Of a stretch of DNA of 64,000 nt, positions 17,216 through 28,714 are shown in pieces. This DNA is from Chloroflexota bacterium (lineage in GTDB: Bacteria; Chloroflexota; Dehalococcoidia; FW602-bin16), in the NCBI GenBank assembly GCA_004297765.1, contig SCTZ01000111.1, positions 1-64,000 of the forward strand, written 5' to 3'. The notes beneath the pieces are model-generated. The model was not told the DNA's origin. It saw only the letters and a program-made list of their open reading frames with translations, and made no database searches. The position numbers and the translations under genes were made by a program. How positions within the stretch are numbered: position 1 is the stretch's first letter; each line of letters starts with the position of its first letter.

Positions 17216-17245
17216 TTGACACTGCCCCTGGGCAGCCGGTACAAT
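17216..17245 (+). promoter_or_regulatory. Sigma70-type promoter for the bifunctional nuclease gene
   Basis: TTGACA at 17216-17221 and TACAAT at 17240-17245 are separated by 18 nt, 33 nt before the start codon. A TTAGGAG ribosome site follows at 17267-17273. Confidence 0.75.
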
Positions 17246-17277
17246 TAACCAAGAATCGGTGCTAGTTTAGGAGTGCT

Positions 17278-17817
17278 ATGATGCGGGAGATGGTCGTTGA
17301 GAGCATCAGGATGAGCCTGATGAACTATCAGCGGGTGGTCATTCTGAAAGAGAAGATCACCGAGCGCTATCTCCCTATTTGGATTGGTCCCGCAGAGGCC
17401 GATGCGATAGCGATTGAGCTACAGCAGGTCTCTGTCGCGCGACCCTTGACACATGACCTGCTTCGTAATATCCTCGCCGAGCTTGGAGCCACCGTCACTT
17501 CCATCGTCGTCAACGACCTCGCCAACGACACGTTCTACGCCAGGATTCTGATGGACGTGAATGGACGGCATGTGGAGATCGATTCTCGCCCGAGCGATGC
17601 CATCGCTCTAGCAGTGCGGGTCAAAGCCCCCATCTTCGCCGAAGAATCCGTCCTGGACAAGGCGGGAATCCTGCTCGACTCCGAGACCACCAAGAAGGTC
17701 GAAGCCGGCGAGACAGACGAAAAAGACGCTGAGAAGCTTTCCCTCTTTCGCGACTTCATTAACAGCCTGGATCTCGAGGACTTCGAGCCGGGCCAAGGGG
17801 AGTCCAAGGGGTCCTGA
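17278..17817 (+). CDS. Bifunctional nuclease family protein (BFN, DUF151)
   Basis: A 179-aa protein. The BFN domain spans about residues 3-130: MNYQRVVILKE, then YLPIWIGPAEADAIAIEL, RPLTHDLLRNIL, VVNDLANDTFYARILM and IDSRPSDAIALAVRVKAPIF, the conserved SRPSDAIALA hallmark. The charged C-terminal tail resembles the UVR-like extension of many bacterial members. Plant BFN proteins have DNase and RNase activity; bacterial roles are poorly defined. It has its own promoter and strong ribosome site. A small zinc-ribbon gene follows. Confidence 0.9.
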   Translation: MMREMVVESIRMSLMNYQRVVILKEKITERYLPIWIGPAEADAIAIELQQVSVARPLTHDLLRNILAELGATVTSIVVNDLANDTFYARILMDVNGRHVEIDSRPSDAIALAVRVKAPIFAEESVLDKAGILLDSETTKKVEAGETDEKDAEKLSLFRDFINSLDLEDFEPGQGESKGS

Positions 17818-17876
17818 GCGACCAGGGCGCATAGTCCAGGTAATCCTCAGCACATCTGACCGACGAGGGTGATGCG

Positions 17877-18200
17877 ATGCAGGATCGCTATATCAAGCGC
17901 CTGGTTGCCAGGGCGAAGTGCGGCGTATGCGGCGCACCGTACAAGGCCGACAACGTCAGCGTACTCGGCCACGAAGAAGAGTTCTGGTTCCTTTCCATCT
18001 TCTGCGAGACATGCCGGAACGATAGGCTGGTGGCAGCTCTGATCAAACCCGACCGGGCCCGCGAGGAAGCTCCACCAAAGAGGAGCGTTCCGAAAGAATT
18101 CACACCGATCGGGTATGACGACGTCCTGGAGATGCATGCCTTCCTGCAACAGTTCGACGGCGATTTTCGTCGGCTCTTCAGGCGGGAACGCGAGGGGTAA
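17877..18200 (+). CDS. Small zinc-ribbon-like hypothetical protein
   Basis: A 107-aa protein with two Cys pairs, CGVCGAPY near residue 15 and FCETCRND near 43, which could hold one zinc ion, followed by a hydrophilic tail (FTPIGYDDVLEMHAFLQQFD). That tail pattern, ending in a helix with a DFRRLF motif, is common in small Chloroflexi proteins downstream of various genes. Family not recognised. It starts 59 nt after the nuclease gene on the same strand. Confidence 0.65.
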   Translation: MQDRYIKRLVARAKCGVCGAPYKADNVSVLGHEEEFWFLSIFCETCRNDRLVAALIKPDRAREEAPPKRSVPKEFTPIGYDDVLEMHAFLQQFDGDFRRLFRREREG

Positions 18201-18625
18201 GGGACCACCGCGATTGCCCCTATCCCAACCCGCTCTTCTAATCTACGCGCCAGGCCACCTGTCCCGACCACCAAGCCTCCTGCCCGCAGACATGCCGTAC
18301 ACGACGCCATTTTTGCGCAACACTCCAACTGAAGACGAGCTTCGCTGCTCGCGGTCCGAAGCAGACTCCTGGCTGGTCAATAGAGTTCGACCTGGCTCTA
18401 ATTGTCTCTCCTTAATCGCTTGTCACGTTTGTCATCCCGAGCGCCGCCCAACTTTCTGTCATTCTGACTCGCCTGAGGCGAGGAAGAATCTCCCCGTTGG
18501 TCGTCTCAGCACAACCCTTCTCTTATGGCAAATCCCATTGCCCGCTCCAACCGGGAGATCCTTCGCTGCGGCTATCGAGAAACTTCAAGTTCGAGAGGCT
18601 CGTATTTTCTCGGCGAATCAAACCG
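18201..18625. other. Intergenic stretch with degenerate repeat remnants
   Basis: No convincing gene. It holds GTCATTCTGACTCGCCTGAGGCGAGG followed by AAGAATCTCC near 18457-18495 and GGGAGATCCTTCGCTGCGGC near 18553-18572. These resemble decayed arms of a common dispersed repeat (cattctgag...gaagaatct / gagatccttcg). Frames through this stretch have no ribosome site or recognisable protein similarity. Confidence 0.5.
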
Positions 18626-18655
18626 TTGATTTTGCCTGAAAGCCTATGCTATAAT
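18626..18655 (+). promoter_or_regulatory. Promoter of the ATP synthase operon
   Basis: TTGATT at 18626-18631 and a perfect TATAAT at 18650-18655, spacer 18 nt, lie 31 nt before the first operon gene. GGGAGG follows at 18674-18679. Confidence 0.8.
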
Positions 18656-18685
18656 ACCGACGGCCCGCGAGCCGGGAGGCATGCG

Positions 18686-18913
18686 ATGAAACGTCAGCAG
18701 ATCGGTGCATTGCAGTTGATCGGCCTCGGGTGGTACGTAGCTATCTGTATCACCCTGGGCATTCTCGGCGGGTTATGGCTGGATTCCGCGTTGGGTCTCC
18801 TTCCCCTTTTCACATTGTTGGGGCTCTTCGCGGGTCTGGGGGCTGCGTTTTACGGCGTCTACCGCATGGTGCTCACGGCCACCCAGAATGACAAGAACGA
18901 GGAGGATGCGTAG
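18686..18913 (+). CDS. atpI: ATP synthase accessory subunit, AtpI/AtpZ-like
   Basis: A 75-aa protein with two membrane helices (LIGLGWYVAICITLGILGGL and LFTLLGLFAGLGAAFYGVYR), matching the small AtpZ/AtpI-type membrane proteins that head F-ATPase operons and help c-ring assembly or cation handling. The start at 18686 is set by GGGAGG just upstream. The frame extends further 5' but lacks coding character. The AtpI versus AtpZ label is not decisive. atpB starts 8 nt after the stop. Confidence 0.82.
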   Translation: MKRQQIGALQLIGLGWYVAICITLGILGGLWLDSALGLLPLFTLLGLFAGLGAAFYGVYRMVLTATQNDKNEEDA

Positions 18914-18921
18914 CAGGTAAG

Positions 18922-19881
18922 ATGTCTACCAAGACAATGATCGTCGTCGGTGCCCTGGTCGCAGTCATCCTGGCTGTCCTGTCCAGGATCCTCGTCCCAG
19001 TCCCCATGCCAGAGATCCTTCTCCCGGCAGAGAAGATCGTCGACCTCGGTTTCATGGCAATTTCGAATTCCATTTTGGCTACGTGGCTGACCATCATCGT
19101 TCTCGTGGTGATGTTCTGGCTGGCCACGCGCAAGATGGAGATGATCCCGTCCGGATTGCAGAACTTCGCGGAGGCCATAGTGGAGGCCGCGCTCTCGTTT
19201 ATCGAGGGCATCGCCGGCAAGGAGAACGGACGCAAGTTCTTTGCTCTGGTCGCCACGATCTTCTTGTTCGTGATCACTTCCAACTGGCTAGGGTTGTTGC
19301 CAGGCTTCGGCACCATTGGGCTCTTCGAGCACAAAGACCATGGAGTAGTCGCAACCCAGGTCGGACCGCTAGCGCTAATCGTCCCCGGGCAAGACCAACC
19401 CAGCGCGGAGGCCCAGAACGACCATGGCCCAGCAGTCCAAGAAGGCGATACCGTCATGGGCGTGATCGTTCCCTTCTTCCGAAGTGCCAACACCGATCTG
19501 AACACCACCCTGGCACTGGCTCTCGTCGCCTTCCTCATGATCGAGTGGTGGGGCGCCAAAGCGCATGGCGTTTGGAAGTACAGCAGCAAGTTCATCAATG
19601 TCAAGGGCGGTCCCATCGGTTTTGTGGTGGGAATCATCGAACTCGTCACGGAGATCGCACGTATCATCAGCTTCAGCTTCCGACTTTTCGGCAACGTCTT
19701 CGCGGGCGAAGTGCTGCTGGCGGTGCTCATGTTCCTAGTGCCGTGGCTGGTCGTCGTGCCTTTCTTTGGGCTGGAGCTCTTTGTCGGCTTTATTCAGGCT
19801 CTCGTATTCGCAATGCTCACCCTGGTCTTCTCGGTGGTGGCCTGTGCTGGCCACGGCGAGGAGCACGCTAAAGCGCACTAG
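18922..19881 (+). CDS. atpB: F1Fo ATP synthase subunit a
   Basis: A 319-aa membrane protein of the Fo stator. Conserved parts are LFVITSNWLGLLPG (helix 3), ELVTEIARIISFSFRLFGN with the essential Arg facing the c-ring, and FFGLELFVGFIQALVFAML near the end. Residues about 132-185 form a long hydrophilic loop (EHKDHGVVATQVG ... EAQNDHGPAVQEGD), longer than in E. coli, resembling other Chloroflexi/Actinobacteria a subunits. It is the second gene of the operon. Confidence 0.95.
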   Translation: MSTKTMIVVGALVAVILAVLSRILVPVPMPEILLPAEKIVDLGFMAISNSILATWLTIIVLVVMFWLATRKMEMIPSGLQNFAEAIVEAALSFIEGIAGKENGRKFFALVATIFLFVITSNWLGLLPGFGTIGLFEHKDHGVVATQVGPLALIVPGQDQPSAEAQNDHGPAVQEGDTVMGVIVPFFRSANTDLNTTLALALVAFLMIEWWGAKAHGVWKYSSKFINVKGGPIGFVVGIIELVTEIARIISFSFRLFGNVFAGEVLLAVLMFLVPWLVVVPFFGLELFVGFIQALVFAMLTLVFSVVACAGHGEEHAKAH

Positions 19882-19910
19882 TGCGCACCGCCTTCCTGGT
19901 TGGAAACTAA

Positions 19911-20285
<375 letters not shown>

Positions 20286-20485
20286 CACCTTCGATGCCGC
20301 CCGCGGCCGGACCGCGGCTGAAACCAGGCGGAGCCGCCTCATCGACAGACCATGGCGTGAGCCGCGCGGTCAGGTGGTCCGGGTCGCGGCGACGGAACTA
20401 GAAGAAGGTGTGACGACATTTGACAGGGACTCGTCCCGCGCTATGGGTCAGGCTCGCCTGCGGCACAATCAACAAGCCAGGCAGC
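20286..20485. other. Non-coding gap between atpE and atpF
   Basis: About 200 nt without a gene between atpE and the promoter before atpF (whole gap 328 nt). It contains GC-rich stretches including GGCGGAGCCGCC. This is unusual inside an atp operon. Confidence 0.6.
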
Positions 20486-20515
20486 TTGAGTGTTATGCCT
20501 GCGGTACGCTATAAT
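20486..20515 (+). promoter_or_regulatory. Second promoter inside the atp operon, before atpF
   Basis: TTGAGT at 20486-20491 and TATAAT at 20510-20515 with an 18-nt spacer, about 100 nt upstream of atpF. It would allow atpF-H-A-G-D-C to be expressed apart from the Fo genes a and c. Confidence 0.7.
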
Positions 20516-20613
20516 ATGGCGTTCCGCGCGTTGGCGGACACGACGAGGTGCTGTAGTGCGCGGTCTGCGGGCCGCGTGAGAATCGCAGCCAACAAACCAG
20601 GGAGGGTACACGG

Positions 20614-21114
20614 TTGGAAGCGCTAGGCATCAATGTGCCAGGCCTGATCGCCCAGATTATCAACTTCGTGATTCTGCTGGCCCTTCTGCGCCTGGTCGCC
20701 TACAAGCCGATCCTCTCCATGCTGGAGAAGCGCTCGACCAAGATCAGGGAGAGCATGGAGGCCGCCGAGCGCATCAAGCAAGAGATGACCAAGAGCCAGC
20801 AGGACTTCGAGGTCCAGTTGGAGGCCGCGCGCAAAGAGGGACAGGCGATCATCGCCCAGGCTAACCAGATCGGCGACCGGATGAAGCAAGAGGCACGTGA
20901 GGAAGCCCAGAAAGAGGCCACAGCCATCATCGCCAAGGCCCGGGGCGAGATCGAGCTCGAGCGCGACAAGGCCATCGGCGAGCTGCGGCAGCAATTCGCC
21001 GATCTGACGATCCTGGCCGCGGGCAAGGTCATCAATCGTACCTTGGATCCGGCGTCCCACAAGAAGTTGATCGACGAGATCCTGGTAGAGGCCGGGGACC
21101 TGGCCAAGAATTGA
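20614..21114 (+). CDS. atpF: F1Fo ATP synthase subunit b
   Basis: A 166-aa stator stalk protein. One N-terminal membrane helix (GLIAQIINFVILLALLRLVA) is followed by a long charged coiled coil from about residue 35 to 135 (RIKQEMTKSQQDFEVQLEAA) and a C-terminal delta-binding region (LTILAAGKVINRTLDPASHK). The start is TTG at 20614 with GGAGGG 8 nt upstream; no ATG fits. It has its own promoter. Confidence 0.95.
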   Translation: MEALGINVPGLIAQIINFVILLALLRLVAYKPILSMLEKRSTKIRESMEAAERIKQEMTKSQQDFEVQLEAARKEGQAIIAQANQIGDRMKQEAREEAQKEATAIIAKARGEIELERDKAIGELRQQFADLTILAAGKVINRTLDPASHKKLIDEILVEAGDLAKN

Positions 21115-21140
21115 GTCGCCGGTGTAGGAGATAGGTAGCG

Positions 21141-21680
21141 GTGCAGAGGAACGCTATTGCGAAGCGATATGCCCAGGCGGTCTTCGACATCGCCCGGGAG
21201 AACAAGCAGTTCGACCGCTGGATGGCGGACCTGCGTGAGATGGCCGCTGTTGTGGACGAAGAGGAGTTGGCAGCCCTGCTGGAGAACCCGAAGGTCCGGC
21301 TTGAGAACAAGAGCCGCCTCCTCCGCTCCCGCCTGGCGGGCATTGCTCCCCTGGCTCTCAACCTTGCTCTGCTGCTGGCTACCAAGGACCGCTTTTTCCT
21401 TGCGAGCCAGATACGAGACGAATACGAAAAGCTGTTGAACGACCATCTCGACGTAGCGGTCGCCGAGGCGACCACCGCGGTGGAGCTCAGCGAGGCTGAG
21501 CAGGCGAAACTGGCGACACGGCTGGGTCAGTTAATGGGCAAGCGCGTCGTGCTGCGGACCAAGGTTGATCCCGCCATCGGAGGTGGACTCCTGGCCAGGA
21601 TCGGCGACAAGGTCATCGACGGCACTATTCACACCCGTCTCGCCATGTTGCGCGACAAGCTGGTCGACCGCTCTCTGTAG
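21141..21680 (+). CDS. atpH: F1Fo ATP synthase subunit delta
   Basis: A 179-aa OSCP/delta subunit linking the b stalk to the alpha3beta3 head. It shows the N-terminal IAKRYAQAVFDIARENKQ, internal LLATKDRFFLASQIRDEYEK, and the C-terminal signature RTKVDPAIGGGLLARIGDKV, then IDGTIHTRLAMLRDKL. The start is GTG at 21141 preceded by GGAGATAG. Confidence 0.95.
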   Translation: MQRNAIAKRYAQAVFDIARENKQFDRWMADLREMAAVVDEEELAALLENPKVRLENKSRLLRSRLAGIAPLALNLALLLATKDRFFLASQIRDEYEKLLNDHLDVAVAEATTAVELSEAEQAKLATRLGQLMGKRVVLRTKVDPAIGGGLLARIGDKVIDGTIHTRLAMLRDKLVDRSL

Positions 21681-21753
21681 GAAGGTTTGGCCGCGTGTGG
21701 CGCGAGAGAGGGACACAACAGCATTCGCAGCACCCGACTCGGCGGCGGGGTGA

Positions 21754-23328
<1,575 letters not shown>

Positions 23329-23372
23329 ATAGGATCGTGGTCGCGGCCGTGTGGACGTGATAGGTCACGTGT

Positions 23373-23430
23373 GGGCGTGATAAATCACGCCCCTACGACC
23401 CGGACCGTAGGGGCGCGATTTATCACGCCC
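23373..23430. repeat. MITE/REP-like inverted repeat between atpA and atpG
   Basis: Arms 23373-23397 and 23406-23430 (25 bp, one mismatch) begin GGGCGTGATAAATCACGCCC and enclose an 8-nt loop. Each arm is itself partly palindromic. A partial related string (gtggacgtgataggtcacgt) lies just before at 23351-23370. It resembles a dispersed genomic repeat rather than a gene-specific terminator. Confidence 0.75.
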
Positions 23431-23463
23431 TCGCAGGAGAAGACAGCTAGCCGGGAGGTTCCA

Positions 23464-24327
23464 GTGATCAGCGTACGTCTGGTCAGAAGGCGCATCCGCA
23501 GCGTCCAGAATACACAAAAAGTAACCAACGCCATGCAGATGATCTCAGCATCCAAGATGCGCCGCGGGCAGGCCAGAGTGCTGGCCACGCGCCCGTACGC
23601 CGAGAAGATGCGCGAGGTGCTGGCTGACCTGGCCTCTGTGCCGCGGACGGAGAGCGATATCCATCCGCTTCTCGAGGAGCGCGAGGCCCGGCGCATCGGT
23701 GTGGTCCTGGTCACCAGCGATCGCGGCTTTTGCGGCGGCTTCAATGGCAACATGAATCGGCGCGCCGCGAGCTTCATGCTCGAGCAAAGCGTGCCTTCAT
23801 CTGTCATCGCCGTCGGACGCAAGGGACGCGACTTCATGGTCCGCTACCGGCGGGACCTGATGGCCGACTTCACCGGATTGGGTGATCAGCCGTCCTTCCT
23901 GGACACGCTCCCGATCTCGCGAATCGTGATCGACGAGTACACCGCTGGCAACCTGGACCGCGTATACCTGGCGTATACGCGCTTCCAGAGCCTGGCCGTC
24001 CAACGCCCCGTTATCCAGCAGCTTCTCCCGATCCAGCCCCCGGCTGGATTCGAGACCCAACAGCGCCACACGGACTACATCTACGAACCCAATCCGCAGG
24101 CCGTCCTCGCGGCCCTGCTGCCCAGGTACGTGGAGATGCAGGTCTACCATGCCGTGCTGGAGTCCGTGGCCAGTGAGCACTCCGCCCGCATGGTGGCCAT
24201 GCGCAACGCCACGGACGCCGCGGAGGAAATGGTGCAGGAACTAACGCTTGTCATGAATAAGGCCCGCCAGGAGCAGATCACAAAAGAGCTGCTCGAGCTC
24301 GCGGGCGGAGCGGCGGCTCTCGCATAA
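23464..24327 (+). CDS. atpG: F1Fo ATP synthase subunit gamma
   Basis: A 287-aa rotor shaft protein. The N-terminal coiled coil carries RIRSVQNTQKVTNAMQMISA, then SKMRRGQARV. The central Rossmann-like part has VLVTSDRGFCGGFNGNMNRR. The C-terminus has HSARMVAMRNATDAAEEMV and ITKELLELAGGAAAL. The start is GTG 23464 (GGGAGG 7 nt upstream); the frame runs upstream through the inverted repeat, which is not coding. Confidence 0.96.
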   Translation: MISVRLVRRRIRSVQNTQKVTNAMQMISASKMRRGQARVLATRPYAEKMREVLADLASVPRTESDIHPLLEEREARRIGVVLVTSDRGFCGGFNGNMNRRAASFMLEQSVPSSVIAVGRKGRDFMVRYRRDLMADFTGLGDQPSFLDTLPISRIVIDEYTAGNLDRVYLAYTRFQSLAVQRPVIQQLLPIQPPAGFETQQRHTDYIYEPNPQAVLAALLPRYVEMQVYHAVLESVASEHSARMVAMRNATDAAEEMVQELTLVMNKARQEQITKELLELAGGAAALA

Positions 24328-25788
<1,461 letters not shown>

Positions 25789-25804
25789 GCTACGAGGAGC
25801 AGGC

Positions 25805-26227
25805 ATGGCCAAGTTAAACCTGGACATCGTGACCGCCGAACGCGTGGTCTTCTCTCAGGAAGTCGACTCCGTCGTGGCACCGGGCGTCGAAGGGGAGCTG
25901 GGCATCTTACCTCGACATGCGCCTCTGCTGACCGCCTTGAAGTTGGGTGAGCTTCGCATCAAGACTGGAGGCGAAGAGATCCAGATGGCCATCGGAGGAG
26001 GATTCCTCGAGGTCATGCCCGACAAGGTCGTCGTCTTAGCCGATTCCGCGGAGCGCGCCGACGAGATCGACGTTGCCCGCGCGCAAGAGGCAAAACGTCG
26101 GGCCGAGCAGCGGCTCCAGGAGAAGACGACTGATATCGACCTTGCCCGCGCGGAATCGGCTATGGCTCGCGCCCTGCTGCGCCTGAAAGTTGCCGAGCGC
26201 CGCCGGAGAGGTCGATCCCCACAATGA
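25805..26227 (+). CDS. atpC: F1Fo ATP synthase subunit epsilon
   Basis: A 140-aa protein with the N-terminal beta sandwich ([59 protein letters not shown]) and a C-terminal two-helix domain that may inhibit ATP hydrolysis. It is the last atp gene. Its stop overlaps the murA start by 4 nt, linking energy and cell-wall genes in one transcript. Confidence 0.95.
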   Translation: MAKLNLDIVTAERVVFSQEVDSVVAPGVEGELGILPRHAPLLTALKLGELRIKTGGEEIQMAIGGGFLEVMPDKVVVLADSAERADEIDVARAQEAKRRAEQRLQEKTTDIDLARAESAMARALLRLKVAERRRRGRSPQ

Positions 26228-27576
26228 CGAAGCAGCGGCATTCTATTACAGAAGAGACCTGGCGGCCTGATCGGTCTCTCGAGACGCCAGAGGCTGCCGA
26301 ACTGGAATACGAAGAGTATTTCCGCATCGAGGGAGGGCGGCGCCTATCAGGCGCCGTCACTATTAATGGCGCCAAGAACGCGGTGCTGCCCATGCTAGCG
26401 GCATCCCTCTTGACGGCCGAACCGGTCACCATCGAGGATCTTCCGGATATCGACGACGTGCACATTCTGCTCGAGGTGCTGCGCCAGTTGGGAGCAGCGG
26501 TCGAGTGGATTGGTCCCCGCACCGTCACGGTGTGCGCCGCCGACATTCGCAGCCTCACCGCCCCCAGCGAGTTGGTCCGCAAGATGCGCGGCAGCTTCCT
26601 GGTGATGGGACCATTGCTGTCCCGGTTCGGCGAAGCCCGCTCATGCCCACCAGGCGGCGACGTGATCGGTCAGCGACCGATCGACGTTCATCTGGTGGGC
26701 TTCACGGCGCTGGGAGCCAAGATCCGATCGGAGGGCGACCAGTACGTCGCCCAGGCCTCCCGGCTCCAGGGCAGCGAGATTTTTATGGATTACCCCAGCC
26801 ACATCGGGACGGAGAACCTCCTCATGGCCGCGGTTCTGGCCGCCGGCACGACGGTTATCAAGAACGCGTCCTGTGAGCCCGAGGTCGCCGATTTGGCAAG
26901 CCTTCTCAACAAGATGGGCGCCCGTATCTTTGGCGCAGGCAGCAACACCATTATCGTGGACGGCGTCGATGAACTCGGCGGAGCACGCCACCGCGTCATC
27001 CCAGATCGCATCGTCGCGGGAACCTTTGCGGCCGCGGCCGCGATCACAGGCGGTGACGTCCTTCTGGAGAACGTCGAGCATAATCATCTGGACTCGCTGA
27101 TTTGGAAGCTCAAAGAGGCCGGTGCAGAAGTGAAGCGCGGCGAGGGAATCCTCCACGTCCGGAGACAGCATCCCTTACAGGCTGTCAACGTGCAAGCCCT
27201 GCCCTATCCCGGCTTCGCGACCGATCTGCAATCGGCCGTGGGGGTCCTGTTAACCCAGGCCCACGGACAGAGCACCGTCCACGAGCGCGTCTACGATCAG
27301 CGTCTGACCTACTTCAGCGAGCTACGCAAGATGGGTGCAGACGTCGAGGTGCGGGGACAGACAGCGGTCATTCGTGGACCGCGGAAGCTCGTCGGCACGC
27401 GTGTCAGAGCTCTGGATATCCGCTCGGGTGCCGCGCTCATCCTGGCCGGACTGGTGGCCGATGGATACACCGACGTCATGGATATTTATCATCTCGACCG
27501 CGGCTATGAAGGCGTCGACGTCAAGCTCCGTGAACTGGGGGCGAGGATCGAGAGGGGATGTTTCAAAAGCACGTAG
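26224..27576 (+). CDS. murA: UDP-N-acetylglucosamine 1-carboxyvinyltransferase (MurA), Cys-to-Asp active-site variant
   Basis: A 450-aa two-domain EPSP-synthase-fold enzyme that adds enolpyruvate to UDP-GlcNAc, the first committed step of peptidoglycan synthesis. [20 protein letters not shown] near residue 49 holds the conserved Lys. The active-site loop reads [18 protein letters not shown], with Asp146 (codon 26659-26661) where E. coli has Cys115 (PGGC). Asp at this site is known from Mycobacterium, Chlamydia and Borrelia and gives fosfomycin resistance. A ~30-residue acidic N-terminal extension precedes the usual start. It overlaps atpC and mreB. Confidence 0.95.
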   Translation: MTKQRHSITEETWRPDRSLETPEAAELEYEEYFRIEGGRRLSGAVTINGAKNAVLPMLAASLLTAEPVTIEDLPDIDDVHILLEVLRQLGAAVEWIGPRTVTVCAADIRSLTAPSELVRKMRGSFLVMGPLLSRFGEARSCPPGGDVIGQRPIDVHLVGFTALGAKIRSEGDQYVAQASRLQGSEIFMDYPSHIGTENLLMAAVLAAGTTVIKNASCEPEVADLASLLNKMGARIFGAGSNTIIVDGVDELGGARHRVIPDRIVAGTFAAAAAITGGDVLLENVEHNHLDSLIWKLKEAGAEVKRGEGILHVRRQHPLQAVNVQALPYPGFATDLQSAVGVLLTQAHGQSTVHERVYDQRLTYFSELRKMGADVEVRGQTAVIRGPRKLVGTRVRALDIRSGAALILAGLVADGYTDVMDIYHLDRGYEGVDVKLRELGARIERGCFKST

Positions 27577-28568
27577 GAATTGATCTCGGTACAACTAACG
27601 TCCTCGTCTACGTCAAGGGGAAAGGCATCGTCTTTAACGAGCCAAGCGTGGTCGCCCTGGGCGTCAAGGACAATCGACTACTATATGTTGGCAACGAAGC
27701 GCGGGACATGATCGGTCGCACCCCCCAGAGCATCAACATAGTCTATCCTGTGCGCGATGGGGTGATTGCCGACTTCCTGGTCACCGAGCGGCTGCTACGA
27801 CATTTCCTGTCTGAGGTGACCAGGGGGCTCAACCTCCTGCGGCCCCAAGTCATGATTTGCGTCCCCGCGGGGATCACCAGTGTCGAGCAGCGCGCGGTCA
27901 AAGCCGCGGCTGAGCAGGCTGGCGCCAAGAGACCCGCACATCTCATACCCGAGCCTCTAGCGGCCGCCCTGGGAGCCAAGATCCCCATCGGCACCCCTAG
28001 CGGCAACATGGTGGTCGCTATCGGTGGCGGCACGACCGACGCGGCGGTGATCTCCATGTACGGCATCGTCTGCGCCCGTTCCTGCCGCATCGGCGGCAAC
28101 AAGATCGACGAGTCCATCATCGCCTACCTCAAGCGCAAGCACAATCTCGTGATCGGTGAGCGCACCGCCGAGGAGGTCAAGGTCGAGATCGGCAGCGCCG
28201 TGCCGCTGGAGGACGAGCTGTCCATGGAGGTCCGCGGCCGAGATCAAGTAACGGGCATGCCCCGCACCATTCTCGTGACATCCAAAGAAGTCGCCGTGGC
28301 GATCGCAGAGCCGCTCAACGGCATCGTGGCCACGGTTAAGGCGCTGTTGGAAGAGACTCCTCCAGAGCTCGCTTCGGACATCATCGATCGTGGCATCATC
28401 CTGACGGGTGGCGGCGCACTCCTGCGCAACATCGATCGTCTACTGGCCGAGGAGTCCGGAGTGCCCTGCTACGTGGCCGACTCGCCTACGAGCTGCGTAG
28501 CCGTCGGCGCTGGGTTGGCCCTCGAGCATCTGGACGTGATCAAGCGGAATCTGCCCAACGAGGACTGA
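27558..28568 (+). CDS. mreB: Rod-shape protein MreB/Mbl (bacterial actin)
   Basis: A 336-aa actin-fold protein: phosphate 1 motif [40 protein letters not shown], phosphate 2 motif [19 protein letters not shown], and the adenosine motif [20 protein letters not shown]. It polymerises under the membrane and guides sidewall synthesis. It overlaps the murA 3' end by 19 nt. No mreC/mreD follow, which is unusual, so a separate locus is expected. Confidence 0.95.
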   Translation: MFQKHVGIDLGTTNVLVYVKGKGIVFNEPSVVALGVKDNRLLYVGNEARDMIGRTPQSINIVYPVRDGVIADFLVTERLLRHFLSEVTRGLNLLRPQVMICVPAGITSVEQRAVKAAAEQAGAKRPAHLIPEPLAAALGAKIPIGTPSGNMVVAIGGGTTDAAVISMYGIVCARSCRIGGNKIDESIIAYLKRKHNLVIGERTAEEVKVEIGSAVPLEDELSMEVRGRDQVTGMPRTILVTSKEVAVAIAEPLNGIVATVKALLEETPPELASDIIDRGIILTGGGALLRNIDRLLAEESGVPCYVADSPTSCVAVGAGLALEHLDVIKRNLPNED

Positions 28569-28610
28569 CGTGGGAGCTAGGGACTAGGGGCTGGGGACTA
28601 GGGGAAGAGG

Positions 28611-28645
28611 AGAAAGGGGAAAGACAGGTATGTTTTCCCCTTTCT
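28611..28645. terminator. Hairpin after mreB in a purine/pyrimidine-rich repeat
   Basis: AGAAAGGGGAAA at 28611-28622 pairs perfectly with TTTCCCCTTTCT at 28634-28645 around 11 nt. It sits in a longer spacer whose ends (ggggctggggac... and ...cccccagcccc) are also loosely complementary. Probable terminator and member of a dispersed hairpin family. Confidence 0.55.
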
Positions 28646-28714
28646 TGCCCTTTTCACCTTTTCGCCCTGCCGTTCCGCCCCCAACCCCTAACCCCCAGCC
28701 CCCCAACACGGAGC

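Noticed and set aside
18115-18639. Open frame of 174 codons before the atp promoter
   Set aside because: Overlaps decayed repeat sequence and the preceding gene, has no ribosome site and no recognisable protein; the region reads as intergenic.
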